This document shows, one piece after another, positions 1 to 15,900 of a stretch of 64,000 nt of DNA (its first letter is position 1; each line of letters opens with the position of its first letter). Position numbers and translations under genes: made by a program. The stretch spans positions 150,779,889 to 150,843,888 of the forward strand of contig CANTUZ010000002.1 of the NCBI GenBank assembly GCA_947846985.1, written 5' to 3'. This stretch comes from Fratercula arctica (lineage: Eukaryota > Chordata > Aves > Charadriiformes > Alcidae). Below the pieces are notes generated by a model, which saw only the letters and a list, made by a program, of their open reading frames with translations, made no database searches and was not told the DNA's origin.

Positions 1-826
1 GTTTTGGATGTGTATCGAAGATCTCTCAAAATGCTTCTTACATAGTCACACCACCTCAGCTTAGCTCCACTGGCACATTCTGGAATTAAACTTAAGAAAT
101 GTGGCTGAAATATTTTGAGGAAATGAGACTAACCACTGAATTTCTTTGCTAGTGACAGATAAACAAAGAAGGTGGAAGTTCATCAATGAAGTTCAGCCTG
201 CCTTAAGGTTTTTAAGAAACACTATTCTTTGAGAAGACATTTTGCCAAATATTTTATGAAAAAGATATTAAGAGAAGCAGTAACAGAAAAGTGCTTGAAA
301 TTAAACCATTTTACTCATAGATGCCATCTTTTCAGCTTTGAAAAGCCCTTCCAAGCATCTTTGAGGCTTGCATGTTTTTTAACTACTAATGTTATGTTAT
401 AAATCATGAAGATTAGAGATTCTTTTTTAACCTGAATAGTCCTGACATATTTTTAAAGTTAATCTTCCAAATTATTACTTTTTCAATGACAACTACGTCA
501 AAATAAGTTTTAGCTAATTGCTTATGGGGTCGTATTTCAGCTTTATGTTATTTTATTCATTCCTTAGCTTTTCACTTTTATAAACACAATACATAGTTAC
601 CTTACTCAGATATGTATGAAAACACACATGTACACAGTTATCTATAAATATAATGGAAGCTAGAGAAATGTTTTTACACACCCTTTACATACTTCCTTGA
701 ATTCAGTTAACATTTAACACTTACCAGCGTTGCATGTATGGGAATAAGCAAGTAGCAAAAAAAGTCCCCACAACTGAAACAGTTGAAAAATTCATACTAT
801 CATTTTGCCAATAAATTTACTCATAC
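1..826 (-). other. TAF2: TAF2 intron 24 (partial)
   Basis: AT-rich intron leading off the window towards the C-terminal exons. No repeat or exon seen. Confidence 0.85.
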
Positions 827-932
827 CTGGTGTGGATGGTCTCTCCAACATATTCAAATGATGGTAAATAAAGGCTTGACTGTCATGAACCGTGTCCATA
901 TCAATTTCCTCCTCTTCTTGAGAGTTTGAGAA
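827..932 (-). CDS. TAF2: TAF2 coding exon 24 (residues 1027-1062)
   Basis: Encodes [20 protein letters not shown] through LERPSTP plus one base of a glycine codon, with an acidic EEEEID patch. Donor GTATGA. It is the last TAF2 exon found; nothing below it resembles the remaining Ser/His/Lys-rich tail. Confidence 0.96.
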
Positions 933-3900
933 CTAAGATATCAGGAAAAAAAATAAGCAGATGCTAATAATTCACAGAAATATCACTAAACATATCTTAA
1001 AATATTTTATTTCTGAGGTAAATTGGGGGTGAGAGGGAAAGGAAGTGATATCTACCACTGCAAAGGAATAAAAATTCAGTAAAATTAAAAAGGTCAGTGT
1101 CGTGTCTTCTTTCTAATTTACCATGAAGCTGTGTGAACAAGAGCATTAGCTGTCAACTTTAGTTCTTGCCAGCCAATGAAGAATCTGATGGGAAATGATT
1201 TTGCCAAAGTAAGCGTAACAACTACTGTACACATATACACAACATGTCTTTTGTTTGAACACAGCTTTAAGGGAAGTCAGCAGAAGCCACTGCTGTTATT
1301 CTGAATACCCTACATATTGTGCAAGTTGAATTTCCATTTCTTACTCTGATTTTGAGTTTGACTTTACTGTCTTCATTCTTCTCTAGTATTTGCCCTGGCT
1401 CCAATGGAGACCCGAGTGGCATATCAGCCTTCCTCTTCACCCCCTGCTGATGACCAGAAATGCTGGATGCTGTTTCCTTAATAAGATGATCATCCTCCTG
1501 AAGCAGCATTAAAAGACCAAAATTAGAAGATAGCAAGAGCCATGTTTCAGCTTAAAAGAGACCTGATAGCTGAAAACACTTCTGAGTAAAGTGGGTGATT
1601 TGAACAAAGTTTTCCCTGTAGTTCTGGCAAAAAGTATTTTCTAAAACCCTGTATGGATTTGTGCCAACCTCTCCTACAAACATAGTTTCTCTTTACTTGT
1701 ATCCCTGCTCCCTCTGCATATCTAGCATTGGCATCTTTTCTGTCCCTTCTCACAATCATGGTACTGTTGGTGTGCAACAACATTTGCTGCCTCTGAATAG
1801 CCTTTCTATAAATCTGTGCCTTGCAGACTCTCCTCAGTCCAAATCTCAGTTGAAAAACTGTGATAGCCTCTGATCTACACAGGGGATTTAGCTAAATCTT
1901 CTTTTAGCTAGCTTTAAAAGCTAATGCTTACTTTGCTGAATACAAATCATAACAAGCACTTATATATAACTTGGGGTGGGTTTTTTTTTTGATTTCACAA
2001 CAATATTTATTAAAAAGAGTTAAACTGTTTTGTAAATTACTTAGATTATAACCAAAAACAGGGTCAAAGGAATATAAAAATAGCAGGAGAGTTTACTAAG
2101 TTACACAGAGAGTCATTAAAAGAGGACACAGGTGGTTTCAAGAAGTCTAATACACAAAATATAGAAGGAAAAAATAAAGTACCTAAGGAAGCAAACAAAA
2201 GTCCACTAAAAACTAGATAAAAGCCGTATCATAGATTCTCAAGAGCACATGCTGCTCCACTAAACTGTTCTTCCTCTGTCCTACAAAGGGCACTGTAACC
2301 CCACAAACTCTTGCCCTAAACAATTCAAATTCAAGTGGGTAGTTCTTAGCATCCTCAGCAAATTCAATGCCACAGGTCTATCAGTACTGATTTTAACATG
2401 TTTATGCTCTCAGAATATACAGTCTGCTTTAAAGAATCTAGTTAATCTGATGTATTCTATCACCGGTTAACTCTTTTTCCCCCCCCAAATACGTATTTCC
2501 CTTTTTTCATCCCTATTATTGAAGCCAACACACTGCTGTTGTGAAACACTTCTGGAATAAACTTTGGCTGATGTGAGAAGCAGTTTTTGCTTTCTATTAC
2601 TGGTTTGGTTTTTTTAAAAGGAAAAACAGTTCCCTGAATTTTGGACGAGTTAATGGTAACCTTACGGTAAGGTAACCTTATTAACCTATGTTAAGGTTAA
2701 ATGGTAACCTTAAGAAAGTAAGGGGTAGAAGAATGGAGATGAGGCATAGGAGAAGATACGAGGGATGAAGTGTGAATTGAGGCTTATACTAATGCTGCAT
2801 TTTCAGAGTAGCGTAAGCCAGTACTGATGCTAAAAGAAGCAGCCTTTTCCCCTTCCTTACACATATCTGTCCTGGGCCGCCACAACCATTTGCATAACTA
2901 CATGATGAACTACACCAGGAAACTGATATTAAAAAAAGGCATTTTTCAAACACATCCTCCCCTGATCCAGCTCACTATGCAGCAACAACAACTGTGCTAG
3001 CACAAGGGAGAGAATAGTATACAAAAAAGAAGAGTTAAGAGGAAATGTTTTGATTAAGATAGTCTGGCTGCTAAAAAGGTTTGGATGTTCACTGAACTGC
3101 AGCCTAAAATTCTGCCAACAAAATGTCTCCTGCTATTTAATTCTGATGTCTGTGCACAGCAAACTAGGACTTACTATGTATTCTGGAAATATGTAGGATA
3201 GCTCTAATGATATTGGACTCCATCATAGTTTTCTCCCCCTACTGGAAATAGTCTGCAAAGTACTGTGATAATTTGCACTCTCAGTATACTTCTGAATAAA
3301 AATGGTTTAGAAATTAACTATGAGATTGATAAAGTAACAGTGAACCATCTCATTTAAAAGGGTGTAAAGAGTGCCAAACGTGCTAACAACATGTTCCCAT
3401 TCTCTTTCAGGATCTTCTCCTAAGCAGTTTCAATCAAATGTAGTTTTTGAAACTGTTAAGGACATTACTCATAATTTCCATGTCTGTTGAGTTTTTTCCC
3501 TCATAATTAAATTTGTCCAACAAAAAGACTTGCTCTTGCAGCAGTGACAGTTATTCTTAAGAAAAGTTATGACTTGAATAGCTTTCTAACTACACAATGG
3601 ACTGAAGCCTCCAAAGCCAGAAAGATATCAAACTTAATGTATGCGATTTTTCAGAAGTTGTTACAAATCCTTCAGAGCACAGTGCTAACTAGTCAGATTT
3701 AAGTGTTAATGACGATGTGTTAAAGTTCCAACTTTAACATCTCTTAAAGTTGTTTAAAAAGAGGTATATCTATGTATTTTAAGGTGTAGTAAATTTACTT
3801 ATAAAAAGGTTTTGTCTTGGAAAATTGCATAACTTGCCTATAAGCAATATTCTTAGTCTAATGAAAAAAAGTTTTCATCACAGCATCAAACATTTCTGTG

Positions 3901-6900
3901 AATCACTTCACGTCTCATAAGCAATACAGAAAAAGTAAAGTTTAATAAAGAACAGAAATTATGAGACTAGAAAAAAAACAAGAAAAAAGCTTGCATACGC
4001 TATGCAAAGCAGTTTTAAAAAAAGTCAAAAAAGTTATGGTATATGCCAGTTTTTCAAGTGAAAGGAATAAAGAGTAACAAGGTATCAAGGTAGCTTAGGT
4101 AAAGCATGAGAAGCTTCAACACAATACAAAATTAAATCAGCAACCAATGCAAGGACTCAGAGCCAGCTGAATGGGATGTATGCAGATGGTTTGTGCTTAC
4201 GGTGTTCTGAAATCCTACTGACTGTCCATGATTGTTAGTACTATTCACAGGTTCCTGATTATTTGCAACTGATTCAGGGATAATCGTTGGATTAAGTACA
4301 GCCTTCTTTTCTTTCAGATTAAGAACAAGTCCAAGCTCTGGTAATGGTAAACAAGAAGGTCTGCTGAGGCCAAAAAGTGTGAAATAGAGGTCCACAGCAC
4401 CACATCGTAATCTCCAGTCATGTGAAGTTCCTAAAGTCCAAAAGAGATTATTGTTAATACAGAGATACAATCATCTTCTCCCCCACAAATAAGACAGTTT
4501 AAGCAATCTGGATCCACCAGAGTATGACTTTTTCTTTGTTTAAGATACACTTCCCTCATTATTCCTACCTCTTACTGACTCAAACTCACCTGACACATCC
4601 AGTTTAAAGGAAGGCTTTAAGTTGTTTGGGTTGTAACCCAGGCACGTTTCATAGAACAAAACTGGGAAACTAAGTGCTATAATAACATAATGAAAAATAA
4701 AAGGAAAATAATCACAACCATATGCTTCTATTTTTAAAGTTTCACTTTTATTTTCACTATCCGACAATTAAATAGAATGTTTCATTACCAAACTGACTTC
4801 CCGTATCAATGGATTTGGTCACACTTGCCTATGTATTCCATGAAATAGGGTAGGAGCCTTAAGCTTGACTGAGAACTGTAACCTCTGGAAACTGCACTGA
4901 TAAACACAAACCAGCAATGCAGAAACATGCTTTTTGATATCACCACTATGTCACATACTTCACTGGATACTCAATACTTTAATTTGTATTCATAATGGAG
5001 ATATGTATTCTTATTGCACAAAGCAATGCCTCAGTTTTCTTTTTCACTGCAAACTGTGTGCTGCTTTTATATCTTCATACAAAAATGGTCAAAGCACGTT
5101 TGGCACCAATCACACCAGAAAGACATTGAACATCTGGTGCAATGCTGCAAATACAGCGATTCTGGTGTTAACTCAGCCCAGCTCTTGACTGATTGCAAGT
5201 TTATTGAACATATTGTTCCACAGCAGGAATAGAACTGTATCTGGTAAACAAGACACAGATGTGCCAACTGCCATGTTAATGTGGCTGTGCAAGACTTAGC
5301 ACAAAATAAAATTACAAGATCTATCCCTGTAAGTTTCATGGGGCTAAATATTGTTTTGCACAAGCTTAGCTGTACCTACACTTGCCTAGTTACAAGTGAA
5401 AGGGACATGAATATTAATCTGGACATTTCTAACATTAAAATACTGTCCAGAGAATGACACATTCACAAATATTAGTTTTAAAACTATAAATAATTTAGTC
5501 AACTTCTTAAACTAGTACATGATGAATTCCCCTTCAGTATCTCTCTCTTTTTCCAGTAGAACAGCTAAGCTTAAATACAACTGGTTGATGAATTTCTCTG
5601 CAACCTTTGGAACTTGTGAGGCATTATCAATTTAAGGCAGATTAACACAGGGAAAAAAAAAAGAAAAAGATTACAGATATCCATCAGAGTCTGTTTTCTA
5701 TTGCATGTGCTTATGTTAAAAGAAAGCAACTCATGAGTCTAGAATCATGCAGCCTTAAACCTGGCTACTAACTTGTCTCACATTAAGAAATGTTCTTCCA
5801 AGGCACCCTGGAATGCTACAGTTATCCCTTCCAGAAAATAAACTGAAACATTATGTCATCTTGATGCATAGAAATTTAAGTACTTAAAGCCCCATGAATC
5901 ATAATAAAAATGTATACCTGATTTGTTACTTGCAAAAAGAGGTAATGGTTGTAAGTAACACTGCACGCGCTCTTCTCTCAAGAAAAAGGAAAAACAAACT
6001 CTCTGATGGGAACATCAAAATTGTTTATTTTCTGTGCCTGACACTTGGCAAATCCTACGAAACTGAACTACTAGTAGTAGTCTCTCCACTTCAGCCCCTG
6101 GAGCGTAGCTGTAAACTTTTAAACACTAAAAATAATGATACACAGAGAACAGACAGCCTTCAATGACCTAAAAAAGCTATATAAACTTTTATACGTAATC
6201 AATGTAGTAATGTGCCAGATGTTAAAGGGCAGTTTGTCAGGACTGGATAAAACTGCTTCAGTAACGAAAACCAGGTCATTGGTAAAGATGCAAGCCCTTC
6301 TCTCATTAGGATCTTTCCTAATCACACAAGGCAAATTGAGTCTTAGGTTTATAATACACATCTAAAAATCTCATTTAAATTATCTATACAAATGTTATCC
6401 TCTCATATTCTCTCAGAGTTTAGTAAAAGAGGACAAAGAGACTATCTAATCTAAAGCAAACTATAAAGAAAAAGGTATCACAGGTATCATCATTTGAGGA
6501 AACATTTGCTTTGAAAATCTGGGTCAAAGAATCATTCTATGCCAAAGTACAACAAAGCACACTGCAGCAGTAGACAAAATAATGAAAAACAAGGAGGTTT
6601 GGTACCCCGTGTCACTGAGAAAGTTCTGGAGGTATACGTGTGACATTGAACTTCTGAGACTGAATTTTCAATTTCTAACTATCAAAACTAAGAGAGCTCT
6701 TGGCAATATTCTGAAGCAAGTCTTCAACACTTATTTTAAAAAACCTTACACCATAAAAAAACCCCAAAAACCAACCAAACCAAAAACCAACCTGAATTCA
6801 TCAGTTTCCAAAGCTGGTCTACCAAAGCTTCATTACATAAAGGGGACTCCATGTTCTTCGTAAAAGGTGGATTCTTAGTCAGCATATCCAGAATCTTATG

Positions 6901-9900
6901 CCTGAAAAACAAATAGGAAAGATCATCTTTATTAAATCCAAATGAATACACTAAGAATACAAAGTCTGTTCCGTTTGCAGTATTCTTACAAAATTACTCA
7001 AATACAGGATTTCTTCCAAAATTTTAACCAATGTTAGGCTTTTAGCTCTTCTTTCTGTCCACAATATGGATAGACACAGATTTACCATCAGCAATATAAA
7101 TTAGATAAAAAGCAAGGTGCAAAGCAGCAGGAAGTTATTAGACGTGATTTTTAACAGTTAGGTACAAAACTGTAAGCTACATTATGCTCTTCTGTTTAGT
7201 AACAATCTTTTTTTGCACACTAACTTTATAATTACAAAGAAGGAGCAACATTGTCATATAAACTCCTTACATACTGACACCAAAGAATTTTTAAATAACT
7301 TTCAATGTTTATGACTGATACAAAATGACAGGACCAAACACAGTGACTTCTGGAAAGGAACACTGTCACGTCTTAAGTTACATTGGTGTATAAAAACTCT
7401 GCACTTACCATGTTTGCTTACAATATTTATACACTGAGCTGAAAGCAGACACATTTTTCCCCACTTTCTTACTTTAAACTTGGCCTTGAAAACATTTCAC
7501 TAATGAGAATAATTATTTGTTCCATTACTTATTATTTTAACCATTTTCCTGCATAGCCACCCTTCCTGTCTTGCACATTTTGGAGAAGAAAACTCTTACA
7601 GATTTTTTTTTTATTTTCTTTTAGAAGGGGTTTACATATAGCACTGAATACAAAATTTAAACTCCTCTTTAAAAAGATACAAATCATATTAAATCTCCTT
7701 CCAAGATTAAAGCTAAATCTTCTCCAGTAAGTCTAAATGTATCTGCTTTCATTAACAAGAATGACAGAAATAAAACGGAGAACAATCTTGCAGCTATGAT
7801 CTTTGTAAGAAATCACCTATAGAGAATAAAATTAATATTATTAATCTTTGAAACTCAGTATTTTAATGGTGGCCATAAGAAGAAAGTGTTAAGGAAAAAA
7901 ACAATGATTATGAACCTCACTGTTCAAGGGTTTATAATGAACGTGTTAAAATACCCAATCCCTCATTGGTGAAACGAAGTTGAAAGAGGCAATACTACAA
8001 ATTACACTATATTTTCACGTTATCCTTTCACCCCATCTACAGTCTAACAATTGCTTTACACTCCTTGCTGGCAAAACATTGTGTGCACTGTGCATCAACC
8101 TTTGTCTTTTCTAGATATCACAAAGACTTTTTGCCATATGCAACATCAGATTTATATACTTTATTTATGATCAGGAAATGACCTCTAACTTCAGACTTCC
8201 ACAACAGGGGTGGAACATAAAAGACAAAAATAATATAATGGAGAATAAGAACAGAGTATATTCGTTTTTGAGATGTAAGCTGTTGAAACATCAAAACAAG
8301 TTTCAATTTATATAAAATATCAAGCAGAAAAAACAGTTTTGTGAAGAAGTATTAAGCAGTTAGGCATTTATCTAATCTAGCAATTCTGGGCCAAGAATTT
8401 ATTTAGTTCCAGCATTAGTAAAAATACTGGCTCTTTATTAACTCACTAACCTTATGTAGGGCACAGGATCATTCTGAACCATAGTAAGCAGCCACTGTAG
8501 CTCTTCATAGCTCCTATCAACTGGAAAGAAAAATAAAATAAAATGCCTATAAATATATATGAAGTGGAAGGATTTTGATCAAGACAATTACAAGTTCCTG
8601 AATTAGCTTGAATCACTGCAACCGGAGGGATCTCCTTAATTATATCACAAATTCAAAATAAAAGGTGGTTTACTATACACTGAAATAGAAATGTGCACGA
8701 AAACTTCTTCATGCTTCAACTGTTCAACAACCACCAACTTGACTATTAGCAGATAACTGTCACTCGTAAGCGTTGATTGGGAAGATCACAAAGTAAATGA
8801 CCATCTTGATATTCTGTCCTTCCTAAAATGAACATATTCAAATATCCTTTCAAGAATCACAATTATACTATTTTCTATAGGGAACAGAGAATATACAATG
8901 CTCATACATAGCAATCTGTGAAAGACTATTATCTATAAATAGGATAGAAAGAGGAAGACTACAGCGCTTACAGAAAACTGCAAGCATACTCCTCTCAGAA
9001 GCCTCCTTTAGTTTTTTTTATCGGTATACTTTGCAATTAAAATGTATTTTGAAACTTATCGGTACATGCTTACAGAAAATTGCTGCCTGACTGTTGGAAA
9101 CAAAATCACCTTGTTAGTTTAAAATTTAAATCACATAAGCAAAATTCCTTGGATTGTCAGAGTAACATTGCAAAATGGGAAACAACACAGGATATCATCA
9201 TCACTGATTACACAAAAAAATCAAAGAATTTTTATGTAATATTCTTCTCACGTGCATAATGGTAAGATTTTAAAGCAGTATTCTCTTCTTATTTCCTCAA
9301 AACAATAAAGAGCTTGCTTAGGCTTTGCTTTACTTCAGAATTTGGGGTGTAATAATCATTCCTGTATGGATAGCTCCAAAAACATTTCTGTTACTTTCCA
9401 TTTTGTGGTCCTAGCAATATATTTGTTTCTTCCCCTGTACAGCCTACTGTATTTTCAGTTCTAAATACCTGAAGATCAACTTGCCTTCCTGATCTCAGTC
9501 AGTTTTCAGTTAAGAATTTTTAAACATAATTTTTTTTAGACCAATCAATTCTAATACCTATTATTCCCTTGTTATTTCACTAGGATAAGTTGCTTTTAAA
9601 GGAAGAGGCAAGTACATAAATTATATTATGAGAACTACCACTTCAGTTCTATTAGAAGTTCTTAAATACTTTGAATGGCTATAACATAATATCTCTTCCT
9701 GCGTTGGGAGGAGGCAGCCAAGCAATTAAAAACTACCTTACAGTATTGGTTAAAAGATGGATGAATAGTCTTTTGCAGGCCACTTGCAAGTCAGCTCTGT
9801 TCTTCCTGCAATCCAACCAGAACAGAACTGGTTACACTGGTGAGACACTGAACTAGGCTGACAAGCCCTGTTTAGAGGCAGAATGTATTAGCTCACGTTC

Positions 9901-12900
9901 TGCACCGTTTAGACCACAGCTACACAGTTCTGCATGATTCCGGGTCAGATGTATCCATACAGACCACAACTGCAATCTCAGATTTGCCTTAAAAACCGGA
10001 GAAATCATTGAAAAGCTATGCATAGGGCATACTTTTAAGGGATTAGTGACTGCCTGTGCTCAACTCCATGCACAGCTGCTTTCCCTGGCAGCTCCCTTGC
10101 TTGGGATAGAAGGCACCTAGAACACTGCATACAAAAGATGTTTTGTGTGGAAGAAAAATAATATTGTATAACCACGCAGCAAAGACTCACAACACGGCGA
10201 AGAAATTAAGTCACAATCATAAGCAAGCTGCAATTATTTCAACTGCTAGCAAAAGGGATTTTAAAATGTTTTTTGATTAGAAAATGAGAAGTCTAGCAGA
10301 TTAAGCTTTTAGAGACTGATATTACTGGATAACAGAACCAAGAAACACCATACTTTTGTGTTGAAAAAAAAAAAAAAAAAGAAAGTCTTTTTGCTTCTTA
10401 AACTTATTTGTGCTTGAAATAAAGTAAGTCTTCCCTGCTTTTTCCTTATAGGAAACTAAGCCTGCTAGACTTCCAGAGCTTTGCTACTAATGCATCTAAC
10501 CTGCTCTTCAAATTCAATATAGCAACCAGGAAACATTCTGGGGAGCAATGACAAATTAAACTTGCCCTTAGGCAGAACAAATCTTTTTAGCCATAAAAAT
10601 CCCTAGAATCATACAATAGCCCAGTTTGGAAGGGACCTCAAAAGATCATCTGGTCCAAGCTTTCATAGGAAAGGGAGACTAGATGAGATTATCTAGCACC
10701 CTGTCCAATTGCATCTTGAATGCCTCCAGCAATGGGGACTCCACCATGTCCCTGGTGAGGTTGTTCCACTGACTGATTGGTTCTCACCATAAAAAATTTA
10801 TTTCTTATATCAAGATGAAACCTCTCCTGCTGCAACTGGTACCTGTTGCCCCTTACCCTCTCCATGTGGCTACTTGTGAAGAGAGAGCCTCCATTCTCTT
10901 TGTAGCTGCCCTTTAAGTACTGGACTATTGTGATGAGGTCCCCCTGAGCCTTCTCTTCTCCAGGGAGAAAAGACTAACTCCTTCAGTCTTCCCTCACGGG
11001 GCAGGTTCTCCAGCCCTCAGATCCTAGCCAGTGCTGGGCTTTTTGGTTATGTTGTACCAGATGCAGGACCCTGCACTTCTCTTTATTGACCTTCATGTAG
11101 TTTTTGCTTGCCCACTCTTCTAGCCTGTCCAGGTCTCTCCATATGATGGCTCTCCTTCTGACATGTCCACCTCACCACCCAGTTTAGTGTCATCAGCAAA
11201 CCTGGTGAGGCTGCTTTCAATGCTGTTGTCCAGATAATTTATGCAGATGTTCCCAGGGCACCCCACTTGTGACAGGCTGCCAGCCTGAATAAAAACCATT
11301 GATCATCATCCTCTGAGTGTGACCCATGACCCAATTTCCATCTCACAGACCACCCATCCTGCCTGTATCTTGCCAGTTTGTCTAGGAGACGGCCATGGGA
11401 AAAGAAAGATGTGTATATTTTCATACTTCCGATAGTCATAAAAACAAATAATTGCTTTCTGAAGTAAAAATCCTCTTGAGATTTTTTCAAATTGCAAGAG
11501 ATGGTGTATCAGTTCTCAATTACAGCAGAGCATCTCTGAGACCCTAAACTTTAAAATTCATGAGATTAGATAATCATGGATATTTATTTAGAACAGTTTG
11601 TTGTTAGGTCTTATAAACATGCAACTGCTTTGTTGTATACATATAACTATCAAAAGTTAACTTTAAAAAGTTAATAAAGTCTGTTCACTTCAAGCCAGTT
11701 GATTAACGGTCCACGTCCTTCTATGCTGCCTCAAGCATTTTACAGAGTTATCGTGTCTCAAAAAAGGTCTTACTATTAACAGCAAAGAAAACAACTTACT
11801 CAGTTCCATGGAGAAATTATTTCTTTTAAAGTAACTTTAAAAAGGCAGTGCTATTCCTACCCTGAGAGTTGACAGAAAACCATGGGAGTTCCACACTGAC
11901 CCAGAAAATACAGACTTTCCTTTTTATGGAAATTACAAAATCTGTCAGCTTCCTTTACAAGAACTGTTAAAAAGTCAGCTTTGGCACAAGCAACAGGCAT
12001 TTGATAGCTTCTGGTTTACATCCAGTATGAACTGGAAACCAGGTAATCAGGAACAACTAGAATCAGACCTCTTGCCAACAGATGGCCAATCATTTTGCCT
12101 TCCAAAGCCCGGTTTAGGGCTCTGCGAGACAAGCGCTGCTAACTTCTATTCAGGTAGCTGAAGAAGTCAGTCAGCACACTGAGCTTCCGGATCTACCCCT
12201 CCACGGAAAACTTACCAGTCGTACTGCAGGAGCAGAAGCTAATGTGTTCAGTCCTGGAAGGCTGTATTTGAGAAATGATACTAATGACTAGTTAGACAGT
12301 AGGCTGTGTTGTGAATTGTAGTGACTTTATAGCAGATAAGTATTTGTATCTGCTACCTCTGCATCAGAAAAAAAGCTGTTGGCAAGGGTCAAGGTGGTTA
12401 GGTACAGTAATACTCTAATCCATCATTTCCAGATCTGACAGTGAGCTCTGTCAAAAATCACGTTCAGCTCAATCACTGGTTTCTTCAAGTATTCTTTCTG
12501 CTACTTTTTACCATTCAAGTTTTACTTTCCTGTAGAGTACTTCAAGCAACTTACCCTATCTTGCTTATACAGCAACCCATTTGATCAGCTGTTTTAAAGA
12601 TATATTACTTTGCAGTACAAACACTTTCTTTCCAAGTCAGTTATTAACTATGAACACCATCCATAAAAGGTCAAGAATTTACCGAGAAAACATTGTTTCT
12701 ATCAGTTTGTCTTTCCAAAGGGTGGGATGAATTAGTGAGGAGATTATTCTAAAGGAAGCAGGCTGATGAGTAAGCTTTCCATTCTCCAGCAAATCTTTCC
12801 ACTAACACTCTCTGAAGAGAGGAACAAAGTGAGCAGCCTAACAGAGAGATGCACAGCACCAGTAGAGTTCAGAGTTCTGAATTCTAGCTGGGTATCACTC

Positions 12901-15900
12901 ACAGAGTCACCAAATGATACATGTGCCGTGGGTCATGGATCCAGAATGCCTGGTGAATTAGAAGACTAAGGACTGAGCCCGAGAGTGACACTCGGCGCAC
13001 AGCCTCCCTTGAAGTCACTGGGTTTTCTGTATGACAGTCTCGTTTCAGTCTGTAAGTGTATGTCCAAATTCTGTCAGATGCATTCACTCAAGAGACTCCA
13101 GTTGCCTTAAAACCTCCTATTGCCCATCTAGTTTGAGAAGTCTTTGGACAGAATGACAGCAGTCATTACTAAAGTAATAAAGCCCTTACAAAAAAAGAGA
13201 AAACAATTATTCATGCAAAAAGCAAAGGAAACTCTCCATTATCCTGAAAATGAAGACATGAAATTTGAGGCAGAATAATCAGACATCTAGAATCACCAGT
13301 CTGCTCACAGAGGAAGAACTGAACGATCTGGCCACTTTGATGGGAATAACCCTTCAAACACAAGAACTGCCACAAATCTGCTGAACAGAGAAAGACTAAC
13401 CCAAATAAATGAACAGGTCAATGTAGTACTAAGTTCGTTTTATAAAATGCAAATCATTAAAGATATAATTTCTAACTGCCTCTAGAAAAATCTGTCAGGA
13501 CTGAAATTCAATTTCAAATGGCATTTAAGAAAGCTACCCAGTATTTTTTTCAAGAACCTGCAACAGTCAACTAATATAAAGACAATATTAAAAGAATGGA
13601 AACATCTCACAAACATAAGCTATGTATAAGGAATGATGAAGCAGACTATTTTAAGGATTACTGGTTGATTTTAAGTTTCAAAAATCTATAACGGTAAGAT
13701 GCATGCAAAAAGCAAAATAAAGAGATTAGCAAGAAGGTAAAGTAAAACCAAGAACTTTGACTGGCAATTATGGCTGAACTCAACTGAATCAAAATCACTG
13801 AAAATGAGGTGTTAAAAATAAATTATCAAAACCCCTTACCACTACTTGTTGTGCTGTCTACTTATTATTTCAAAACTTAGGTATCTGATTCCATTTGCAA
13901 GACACTGAGAAACAATGCTCACCATATCTTCATAAAGCTTGCATTCTCTAGGATAAAGCATTGATAGAAATCTCAGGTCCTTATCAATACATTTGTCATC
14001 ACACAAGCTCTTCTGGTGGACACTATTTCAACCTAGTACCAATGAGGTAAGTATTACATTTTTCTACTATATCACAAGTGTTATGAAGTGTTAAAATACT
14101 TGAAAAAAAGTACCTTTTGTGTAATCAACAACAGCCTCCAATGCTGCTATTCGGACATCTATGAAGTGCCCATATTCTGCATATGACTTGAAGAGAGCAG
14201 GATCACTTGGGACATGACCATTCTTCTGGAGCACCCGAATAGCTTTTAAACAGCTAGATGAGGTAGAAAGAGGAAATTTACATTAGGTTTATGGAATGTC
14301 AGCCAAGAAGAATAACATTGCTTTTTTCAAAATCAAGTACTGCAATTTTTCTAGAATTACATTATCCATATTAACATGTTACAATTACCTCCATAGCATT
14401 AACACATAGCTCTCACTAACTCTGAATTAGGCAGAAACAATCAAAATTCCCCACCGTGTCAAATCCCTTGTTTGGTTTCAGTAGAAGTGTACTAATTTAC
14501 AGAGAAAACACAGCTCAGATTATGTTGTGTACTCTACAGATACTGTTACAAGGCTACCTTTTGCAAAACTTTCATAAATGCTCTTCTTAAAAAGGCACAA
14601 GCCTGATCAACTTATATCTGCTATTAAAAGTCTACATTGATAGAAACTGAGGTTGAAAAATAAAGCAATCAAGACAAACTTGGTTTATCAGATTTTGGAA
14701 ATTGGAAGGGATTTGACATTTAAGATTCAGACACACAAGCTAAAATTTCAAATACTAATTACAGAAGGGTACATAAAAACCAAAAAACTAGTGTTAATAT
14801 GTCTGCTCTCTTCATGTGTACAACAATTATTAAACCACACCTGACTGTAATGGTGTGCCTGTAACTGGGAAGAAGCTTCTCCATATTTAGGAAACGGGTA
14901 ATTTCCTCAAGAATAAGTCGAACATCAGGATTTAAGTTATCCAGTGTTCGAACTTCGTTGTTCACACTGACTGCAGGAGTTACAGAGTTGGCTAGGGCAT
15001 CAATCAGCTCAGCACGATAGTAGTTGTCTGAAAACTAGATAAAAACAGCATTTAAACACACGCAAATATAACAATATATAGTCTTTAAAAGCTAAGAAAT
15101 GTTCAAGCACTCTTACAGAACAAGATCTTAAAACAAAAACCATGTGAAAAACTGCATGAGGAAGGAAAACAGGGATAAATTTGTTCTGAAAATGGACTGG
15201 AGAGTGATTGAGCAAGCAGACATACTATCAATCATTAATCTTCACTGTGTAAAATGAGCATATTAATTGTTTCATAAACAACAATACATTGTTTTATAAA
15301 AATGGAAAAATCAGGCATTGAAAATTTTCCAGATATGGAAAATAAAAGCCAGTATTTCTAGATGTGAGCATATAAAACTACCTGTTTCTATATTCGTTAC
15401 CAAGGTTAATGGGTGCTTAGCACCTCAGAAAATCAGACAGTTTATCTAGATAGCAATTTCACAAGCTTCTGAGTTGAACTAATGGGTTCACTGCTGCTTA
15501 GTGAGGAAAAACTTGCTTCTTCATTCACTCCTTTTACCTGGGCTCACAGTTTCACCTCTTCCATTGTGCTGGCTGCTGCATTTGTTGGTCATGTTAATTT
15601 AATAAGCAGCAAAAAGTAGAAAAATAAAATTTAAAAAGCAGAAAAAAGTACCAGACTTGAATATTAGCTAATTTAATCTAAACAAACCCATTATCTCTCA
15701 GATCTGGCAGAAGATGTCAAATACATGCATGGAAGGGATATGTGGAAAAGTGAGGCAGGATCTCTCCTTTGGTGGTGGTGAGATGTTCACAGAATCATAG
15801 GGTTGGAAGGGACCTCTGGAGACCACCTGGCAGAGCAGGGTCACCCAGAGCAGGCTGCACAGGAACGTGTCCAGGTGGGTTTTGAATGTCTCCAGAGATG

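Larger units (their letters stand above)
8521..14113 (-). other. TAF2: TAF2 intron 20
   Basis: Second-longest intron of the window. It holds an A17 run (10364-10380) and a CR1 fragment (10604-11396). The remainder is unrecognised. Confidence 0.85.
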
